Shown: in pieces, positions 27,945 through 33,027 of the stretch
Position numbering within the stretch: the first letter of the stretch is position 1
Layout: the number at the start of each line of letters is the position of its first letter
Source: an uncultured Muribaculaceae bacterium
GTDB taxonomy: Bacteria > Bacteroidota > Bacteroidia > Bacteroidales > Muribaculaceae
Length of the DNA stretch: 33,027 nt
NCBI GenBank assembly: GCA_910585755.1
Contig: CAJUFH010000034.1
Coordinates: 1-33,027 of the forward strand
Direction: 5' to 3'
The notes under the pieces: model-generated
Database searches by the model: none
The model's input: the letters and a program-made list of their open reading frames with translations, nothing else
What the model was told of the DNA's origin: nothing
Position numbers and translations under genes: made by a program

Positions 27945-29164
27945 ACATTTACGACATAAGAAAGTACGGTACGGCGCTGTTCCTGGCGATTTCCGTCGGG
28001 GTGGTAGCCTATTTCCTGTATGTTTCCAACAACCTGGTGGAGGACCTCGCAGCCCAGGAAAGAGAACGCATGCAGATTTGGGCCGACGCCACCAAGCAGC
28101 TCGCCGACATAAGCTCTCTCCCCGGCGACGACGCGGCCCAGGCGGAAAATATCGACTTTCTGTTCTCCATAATACAGCGCAACCACAACATCCCCGTCAT
28201 CCTGACCGACGACGACGGCAACATCCTTGACCACCGCAATTTCGACCTGCCGGAACCGATTGACTCGGCCGATACCTATTACATCTCCCCCGTCAACGAG
28301 CGCTATCTGCGCCACAAGCTCACCGACCTCGCGGAGAGGCATAACGTAATCCACATCATAATCTCCGCCGACAACCTCCAGCACCTTTATTACGACGACT
28401 CGAAGCTGCTGCGCCGCCTCAGCTACTACCCCTACATCCAGCTTCTGGTGATGCTCGCGTTCATAGCCGTCGTATATTTCGCCGTCAGTTCGACCAAGCG
28501 CGCCGAGCAGAACAAGGTGTGGGTCGGGCTGTCGAAAGAGACCGCCCACCAGCTCGGCACCCCGATTTCATCGCTGATGGCCTGGACCGAAATACTGAAA
28601 GACACCGGGGCCGACCCGGAAATGGTCGGGGAAATGAACAAGGATGTCAACCGCCTGTCGACAATCGCGTCGCGGTTCTCCAAAATCGGATCACAGCCGC
28701 AGATGGAACGGGACGACCTCAACGAGGTTGTATTCCGCGCCGCGTCGTATATGAAAACCAGGATTTCCTCGCGCATCAACCTTTCGGTAGAGTTGTGTGA
28801 CACCCCGCTACCGGTAAGCCTCAGTGCCCCGCTCCTCGAATGGGTGATGGAAAACCTTATCAAGAACGCGGTAGACGCGATGGAGGGTACCGGCTCAATC
28901 ATCGTCGCCACTTCGGCAGCGGGTGGCAAAGCCCGCGTAACAGTCACCGACACCGGGAAGGGTATCCCCCGCAAAAACCAAAAAACCGTCTTCAACCCCG
29001 GTTTCACTACAAAAAAACGGGGCTGGGGGCTCGGCCTGACACTCGCCAAACGCATTGTCGAGCAATACCACAAAGGGCGTATTTTCGTGGCCTGGTCCGA
29101 ACCGGGGAAAGGCACTTCCTTTGAAATCGACCTGCCCATCGCCGAGACAAAACAACGGGATTAG
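27941..29164 (+). CDS. Sensor histidine kinase without a neighbouring response regulator
   Basis: The 407-residue protein has an N-terminal membrane helix (about 10-27), an extracytoplasmic sensor region of about 130 residues, a second membrane helix (about 164-184, LLVMLAFIAVVYFAV), then a phospho-acceptor region with H203 in KETAHQLGTPISSL, the HisKA variant common in Bacteroidota. The HATPase domain has an N box ENLIKNAVDAM, G1 DTGKGIP and G2 GWGLGLTLAKRIV. All catalytic motifs are intact. It overlaps the HAD phosphatase gene by four bases, and no response regulator is encoded in the window, so its partner lies elsewhere. The signal is unknown. Confidence 0.93.
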   Translation: MNIYDIRKYGTALFLAISVGVVAYFLYVSNNLVEDLAAQERERMQIWADATKQLADISSLPGDDAAQAENIDFLFSIIQRNHNIPVILTDDDGNILDHRNFDLPEPIDSADTYYISPVNERYLRHKLTDLAERHNVIHIIISADNLQHLYYDDSKLLRRLSYYPYIQLLVMLAFIAVVYFAVSSTKRAEQNKVWVGLSKETAHQLGTPISSLMAWTEILKDTGADPEMVGEMNKDVNRLSTIASRFSKIGSQPQMERDDLNEVVFRAASYMKTRISSRINLSVELCDTPLPVSLSAPLLEWVMENLIKNAVDAMEGTGSIIVATSAAGGKARVTVTDTGKGIPRKNQKTVFNPGFTTKKRGWGLGLTLAKRIVEQYHKGRIFVAWSEPGKGTSFEIDLPIAETKQRD

Positions 29165-29215
29165 TTGGACAAATGAGGCAATTAGCGCCACGAAACCGGG
29201 CATTTGGCGCATTTT

Positions 29216-29247
29216 CTTGCTTATTTGGCGGCATTTTGCTAATTTTG
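29216..29247 (+). promoter_or_regulatory. Promoter of the Lrp-family operon with a possible operator repeat
   Basis: TAATTTTG (29240-29247) is an exact -7 box and CTTG (29216-29219) lies 20 bases upstream in the -33 position. The start is predicted near 29253, about 22 bases before the ATG. The sequence ATTTGGCG(G)CATTTT occurs twice, at about 29202-29215 and 29223-29237, spaced by two helical turns. Confidence 0.5.
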
Positions 29248-29274
29248 CGGAAAATAATCAGACCTCAGTCACAT

Positions 29275-29745
29275 ATGGAAAAAATAGACAATATCGACAA
29301 CCTCGACAGAAAGATACTCTCCATCGTCATGCACAACGCCCGCATCCCCTCGAAGGATGTGGCCCAGGAGTGCGGCGTATCCCGCGCCGCGATCCACCAG
29401 CGCATACAGCGCATGATCGACCTCGGAATCATTACCGGCTCAGGATACACCGTAAACCCCAAGAAGCTCGGATATTCCACCTGCGCCTATATCGGGGTTA
29501 ACCTCGAGCGCGGCGCGCTGTACCAGACCGTCGTGCCTGAGTTCGAGATGATTCCCGAAGTTGTCGAATGTCATTTCACAACCGGCCCGTACACGATGAT
29601 GGTCAAGCTCTTCGTGCGCGACAACGAGCATCTGATGGACCTCCTTAACCGAAAGATACAGATGATTCCCGGCGTTACCGGCACCGAGACACTGATTTCG
29701 CTCGACAACTCGATAGAACGCACCATACCCCTCCGCTCCGAATGA
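29275..29745 (+). CDS. Lrp/AsnC family transcriptional regulator
   Basis: The 156-residue protein has an N-terminal winged-helix DNA-binding domain (LDRKILSIVMHNARIPSKDVA, then the recognition helix VSRAAIHQRIQRMIDLGII) and a C-terminal RAM/AsnC ligand-binding domain (about 65-150, with VPEFEMIPEVVECHFTTGPYTMMVKLF). Lrp/AsnC proteins form octamers whose activity is tuned by amino acids. I took the ATG at 29275, 22 bases after the predicted transcription start, in place of an earlier in-frame candidate at 29173 upstream of the promoter. It overlaps the glycosyltransferase gene as ATGA and so heads a sugar-enzyme operon, an unusual target for an Lrp protein. The effector cannot be deduced. Confidence 0.93.
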   Translation: MEKIDNIDNLDRKILSIVMHNARIPSKDVAQECGVSRAAIHQRIQRMIDLGIITGSGYTVNPKKLGYSTCAYIGVNLERGALYQTVVPEFEMIPEVVECHFTTGPYTMMVKLFVRDNEHLMDLLNRKIQMIPGVTGTETLISLDNSIERTIPLRSE

Positions 29746-30887
29746 TTATCGGCTACGACGGCAAACGAGCCGTCAAAAACAACACCGGGCTGGGAAACTA
29801 TTCCCGGTTGCTCGTAGAGCTGTTGGCAGGGCAATACCCTGAAAACAGCTACCTGCTCTATACCCCCTCGCTGTCGGATAACCCGCGGCTCAAACCCCTG
29901 TCGCGGTTCGGAAACATCAAGCTCCGCGTCCCCGACAAATGGGTATGGAGGAATATGAGCGGACTCTGGCGCGTCAACGGAGGGATAACCTCCCAGGCGC
30001 GCCGCGACGGCGTTGACCTCTTCCACGGCTTGTCGGGCGAACTCCCGCTCGATATCGAAAAACTCGGAAAGCCGTCGGTGGTTACAATCCACGACGTAAT
30101 CTTCCGCCACTTCCCGGAATGTTACGCGGCGATTGACAGGAAAATCTACGACTACAAATTTGCCCGCGCCGCACGCGCCGCGACTCGCGTAATCGCGATT
30201 TCAGAATGTACCGCCCGCGACGTGGTCGATTTCTACGGAATAGACCCGGCGAAAATCAGCATCGTTTACCAGGGTTGCGCCTCGCAGTTCCACCGCGTCC
30301 CCGCCCCGGAGGAAATCGCCGCCGTGAGGGAGAAACACGGAATCTCGGGGCCTTACATAGTGGCCGTGGGAACAGTCGAACGCCGCAAAAACCAGCTTCT
30401 CGCGGTAAAAGGGCTCCGGGCTATTCCCGCTGACCTGTCGCTCGTCATAGTTGGCCGACGCACCGACTACGCCCTCGAGCTCGACAGCTATATCCGTGAA
30501 CACAACCTCGGAGGAAGGGTTAGATTTATAGACAATGCCCCCTTCGCCGACCTCCCGGCGCTTTACGCCGGAGCCGTCTGCTCCACATATACCTCCCGCT
30601 TCGAGGGGTTCGGAATCCCGGTTATCGAGAGCCTCTACTGCGGAACTCCGGCCGTAGTCGCGACCGGTTCCTGCCTGGAAGAAGCCGGAGGCCCGTCGAC
30701 TCCCGCGGTGGACCCGGACGACGAGGCCTCATGGGCCGAAGTCGTGACGCGCCTGTACGGCGACGCGGCCGAAAGGAGCCGCGTCGCAGCCGAAGGGAGG
30801 GCATATGTCGAGAGATTCAACGATACCGATATGGCCAGGCAGACCATGGAGGTTTACCGTCAAGCAATGGCTGAATACAATGGATAA
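29742..30887 (+). CDS. GT-B fold glycosyltransferase, family 4
   Basis: The 381-residue product is a retaining GT4-type enzyme transferring a sugar from a nucleotide donor, typically in cell-envelope polysaccharide or glycolipid synthesis. The N-terminal domain has IGYDGKRAVKNNTGLGNYSR and VVTIHDVIFRHFP. The donor-binding C-terminal domain has VAVGTVERRKNQ and the E-x7-E motif in FEGFGIPVIESLYCGTPAV (about 287-305). No membrane helix is seen, so it probably acts at the cytoplasmic face. It overlaps the upstream Lrp gene by four bases and the downstream epimerase by eight. The exact donor and acceptor are unknown. Confidence 0.92.
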   Translation: MIIGYDGKRAVKNNTGLGNYSRLLVELLAGQYPENSYLLYTPSLSDNPRLKPLSRFGNIKLRVPDKWVWRNMSGLWRVNGGITSQARRDGVDLFHGLSGELPLDIEKLGKPSVVTIHDVIFRHFPECYAAIDRKIYDYKFARAARAATRVIAISECTARDVVDFYGIDPAKISIVYQGCASQFHRVPAPEEIAAVREKHGISGPYIVAVGTVERRKNQLLAVKGLRAIPADLSLVIVGRRTDYALELDSYIREHNLGGRVRFIDNAPFADLPALYAGAVCSTYTSRFEGFGIPVIESLYCGTPAVVATGSCLEEAGGPSTPAVDPDDEASWAEVVTRLYGDAAERSRVAAEGRAYVERFNDTDMARQTMEVYRQAMAEYNG

Positions 30888-31926
30888 CAACGACACAAAC
30901 CACACTCCGAAAAACAGTCTCTCCGGGAAGCGTCTGCTCGTTGTCGGCGCGGGGGGATTTATCGGGGGATTCATCTGCGCGGAGGGTCTCCGCCGAGGCA
31001 TGGAGGTCTCCGCCGCAGTCCGCGAAACGACCTCGCGGCGCTATCTTTCCGACCCTGCGCTGAAATTCCTGGTGCTCGACTACGACGATCAGGCGCAGAT
31101 GACCGAAGCTGTCTCTGCCTCCGAGCCGTGGGACTACATTATATACAACCTCGGAGCCACCAAGGCCGCGGGAGGATTTCCGGAATTTAACAAAGTGAAT
31201 TTCGAGTATCTCCGCCGGTTCGTCGAGACGCTGAAAGCCACCGGCCACGTTCCGCGGCGGCTGCTGTTCATGAGCTCCCTCTCGGCGCTCGGCCCCGGCG
31301 ACGAGAAGGGGTACACCCCCTTGTCGGCCGATATGGTCCCGAATCCCGACACCCGCTACGGACTCTCCAAAATCAAGGCGGAGCAATACCTGGAACACCT
31401 CTCCGGCATACCTTATATAATCTTCCGCCCGACCGGCGTCTACGGCCCCCACGAGAAGGACTATCTGATGATGATACAGGCCATTGACCGCCATTTCGAC
31501 TTCTCCGTCGGACTGCGCCGCCAGATGCTCACGTTCATCTATGTCGACGACCTCGTTGAAGCGATGTTCCGCGCCTTTGAATCGGGAGTCGAGAACAAGA
31601 AATACATCATATCCGAGGACAGGGCGTACACCCAGAAAGAGTTCCGCAAAATCGTGGCGGAAGAACTGGGGGCGAAGTTCGTGATTCCCGTGCGCCTACC
31701 TATGCCGCTGGTATGGATCGCTTCGTACGTCGCCGAGAAAATCGGCCAGGCGCGTCTTAAGCCCTCCACCCTCAACCGCGACAAATTCAAAATCATGCGC
31801 CAGCGAAACTGGAAGGCCGATGTCTCCGACGCGAAACGCGATTTCGGATTCGCTCCCCGTTTCTCGCTGCGCGACGGCATACGCGAGACGGTCAAATCTT
31901 ACCTCAAAGAAAAGAACAAGCGATGA
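30880..31926 (+). CDS. NAD-dependent epimerase/dehydratase family protein
   Basis: An extended short-chain dehydrogenase of 348 residues. The Rossmann motif GAGGFIGG lies near residues 23-30. The active site shows SSLSALG with the catalytic serine and RYGLSKIKAEQYL with the YxxxK pair, followed by FRPTGVYGPHEKDY, typical of nucleotide-sugar or hydroxysteroid-type relatives. The frame is open to 30805, but those extra codons lie inside the glycosyltransferase; the ATG at 30880, overlapping its stop by eight bases, is preferred. The C-terminus (YLKEKNKR) overlaps the next gene as ATGA. The genomic partner is a glycosyltransferase, so a sugar-nucleotide substrate is likely but unproven. Confidence 0.9.
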   Translation: MDNNDTNHTPKNSLSGKRLLVVGAGGFIGGFICAEGLRRGMEVSAAVRETTSRRYLSDPALKFLVLDYDDQAQMTEAVSASEPWDYIIYNLGATKAAGGFPEFNKVNFEYLRRFVETLKATGHVPRRLLFMSSLSALGPGDEKGYTPLSADMVPNPDTRYGLSKIKAEQYLEHLSGIPYIIFRPTGVYGPHEKDYLMMIQAIDRHFDFSVGLRRQMLTFIYVDDLVEAMFRAFESGVENKKYIISEDRAYTQKEFRKIVAEELGAKFVIPVRLPMPLVWIASYVAEKIGQARLKPSTLNRDKFKIMRQRNWKADVSDAKRDFGFAPRFSLRDGIRETVKSYLKEKNKR

Positions 31927-32237
31927 GCGGCCAGGATACAACTCCTACGAAAAAGCCCCGCGTCCCCTGGTGGATGTGGGTAATACTGATTCTGTGTATG
32001 GCTCCGGGACTATCATTCCCATGGATACTGCAAATGGCGGAGCGGGCGGATGTCCTCACCCGCGGCCTTATATGGTTCTACCCCTGCTACGTGCTCTGTT
32101 CCGGCTTCCTGGCCTGGCAATGCTACGGCCGGCGCACCTATATGACCTGGATCATCCTCGCCTTACTGGTGCTAAGCCACCTCTGTATCTATTACCTCGC
32201 CTTCGCCCTGTTAGGACAGGCTCTTTCGCAGATTTGA
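31923..32237 (+). CDS. Small membrane protein with three helices
   Basis: A 104-residue protein I do not recognise. A short charged N-terminus (SGQDTTPTKKPRVP) precedes three hydrophobic segments: WWMWVILILCMAPGLSFPW, GLIWFYPCYVLCSGFLAW and WIILALLVLSHLCIYYLAFALL. Four cysteines are scattered through the segments, with no motif. The ATG overlaps the epimerase stop as ATGA, so it is translated with that gene. A role as a membrane partner of the sugar enzymes is only a guess. Confidence 0.75.
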   Translation: MSGQDTTPTKKPRVPWWMWVILILCMAPGLSFPWILQMAERADVLTRGLIWFYPCYVLCSGFLAWQCYGRRTYMTWIILALLVLSHLCIYYLAFALLGQALSQI

Positions 32238-32286
32238 ACCAACTCCGTTGCCAGGCGGTTTTGTAGTCAGCAACTATCGTTTCGCC

Positions 32287-32973
32287 ATGAAAAAGAAACT
32301 AGTAATCTCTACCGGCGCCGGAATGAGCGCCGAAAGCGGCATCAGCACCTTCCGCGACGCGGGAGGGCTGTGGGAAAACTACAATGTGATGGAGGTAGCG
32401 TCGCACGACGGCTTCGTGCGCAACCCGGCTCTCATCCACCAGTTCTACAACGCGCGGCGCCGCGACCTGCTTAAAGCCGCTCCAAATGCCGGACACCTCG
32501 GTCTCGTGGACCTTGAAAAGGACTACGACGTATATATCATAACCCAGAATGTCGACGACCTCCACGAACGCGCCGGCTCAAAGAATGTCCTCCATCTCCA
32601 CGGGGAACTTATGAAAGTCCGGGCGCTCGACGACGAAAGCAAGGTCTATACCCTCCGCCCCGAAGCGATTGAGACAACCCCGGAAACCGTCATCGACGGC
32701 CACCGCGTACGCCCCCATATCGTATTCTTCCAGGAAGCGGTGCCGAACATCGAGCCCGCGATCGACCTCGTGCAGGAAGCTGACGTGTTCGTCGTAATCG
32801 GCACCTCGCTCAACGTTTACCCCGCCGCCGGACTGCTGCATTACGTACGCCCCGGAGTGCCGGTCTACTATATCGACCCGCACCCGGCCGCCGTTCCCGC
32901 CGGGGTAACCGTGATTTCCCTCCCCGCGACCGCCGGAGTCGAGCGCCTCGCCTCCATCCTCCGCGGAAATTAG
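32287..32973 (+). CDS. cobB: Sirtuin (CobB-like, class III) protein deacylase
   Basis: Sirtuins remove acyl groups from lysines using NAD+. The 228-residue protein has GAGMSAESGISTFRD (10-24), TQNVDDLHERAG with catalytic H105 in HLHGEL, GTSLNVYPAAG and a C-terminal IDPHP. Y54 and R57 in FYNARRR are the class III YxxR pair that binds negatively charged acyl groups, predicting desuccinylase or demalonylase activity. The small zinc-binding lobe present in E. coli CobB is reduced, and its four cysteines are absent: there is no cysteine in the entire protein. Relatives in Bacteroidales also tend to lack them. The ATG at 32287 begins KKKLVISTGAG. It follows the small membrane protein after 49 bp. 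Confidence 0.92.
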   Translation: MKKKLVISTGAGMSAESGISTFRDAGGLWENYNVMEVASHDGFVRNPALIHQFYNARRRDLLKAAPNAGHLGLVDLEKDYDVYIITQNVDDLHERAGSKNVLHLHGELMKVRALDDESKVYTLRPEAIETTPETVIDGHRVRPHIVFFQEAVPNIEPAIDLVQEADVFVVIGTSLNVYPAAGLLHYVRPGVPVYYIDPHPAAVPAGVTVISLPATAGVERLASILRGN

Positions 32974-33027
32974 GGGTCAAGCCGAATTTCCGGTGCATAT
33001 GTTAAAATCGGGAGATTAGAGTGTTAA

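Noticed and set aside
27941..29164. Phosphorelay system including a local response regulator
   Set aside because: No receiver-domain protein is encoded in the window; only the kinase is present.

Overview
The window is a GC-rich stretch of a Bacteroidota chromosome, most likely order Bacteroidales and perhaps a Muribaculaceae-like lineage. That placement rests on three things: protein families largely confined to the phylum (DUF3256, DUF4271, the Bacteroidota-type LptD, the rpmF-fabH-era-der order); recurrent promoter boxes matching the phylum's primary-sigma consensus TAnnTTTG; and the absence of clear Shine-Dalgarno sequences before most starts. It is core genome. I see no rRNA, tRNA, CRISPR array, insertion sequence, integrase or phage gene.

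Layout. Positions 1-3932 (minus strand) carry DUF177/YceD, rpmF, fabH, era and the 5' part of der: ribosome assembly plus the first step of fatty-acid elongation. Positions 4067-8075 (minus) carry a DEAD-box RNA helicase, a DUF3256 lipoprotein-like secreted protein, xseA and xseB in a tightly packed operon. Positions 8263-17925 (plus) run through a small GT-A glycosyltransferase, pyrG, yidC, a Na/Pi-cotransporter-PhoU protein, DUF4271, hemD, rnpA, yidD and a tatD that stops immediately after its last metal ligand. Positions 17926-18288 hold no intact gene: the decayed 3' end of tatD is followed by a cluster of short palindromes resembling a REP element. Positions 18289-26962 (minus) carry an AsmA-like giant protein, a secreted BspA-type leucine-rich-repeat protein, lptD and prfB. 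Positions 27105-32973 (plus) carry a Cof-type HAD phosphatase with an orphan sensor histidine kinase, then an Lrp/AsnC regulator heading a run of overlapping genes (GT4 glycosyltransferase, NAD-dependent epimerase, a three-helix membrane protein) followed by a class III sirtuin.

How they work together. Two themes dominate: making ribosomes and proteins (RpmF, YceD, Era, Der, RNase P protein, RF2, DEAD-box helicase) and building the envelope (FabH, YidC, YidD, AsmA-like protein, LptD, the sugar-modifying enzymes). Many adjacent genes overlap by an ATGA or a few bases, which suggests translational coupling.

The most unusual items are not new gene families. They are the tatD truncation with its palindrome-rich scar, heptad-phased repeats placed directly before the start codons of era and prfB, promoters close enough to the start codon to predict leaderless mRNAs, a near-perfect hairpin in the helicase leader, and an RF2 without the usual frameshift site and with SPY in place of the SPF anticodon tripeptide. 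I did not find a convincing undescribed multi-gene system. The AsmA/LRR/LptD cluster and the Lrp-headed operon are the best places to look for unrecognised function.
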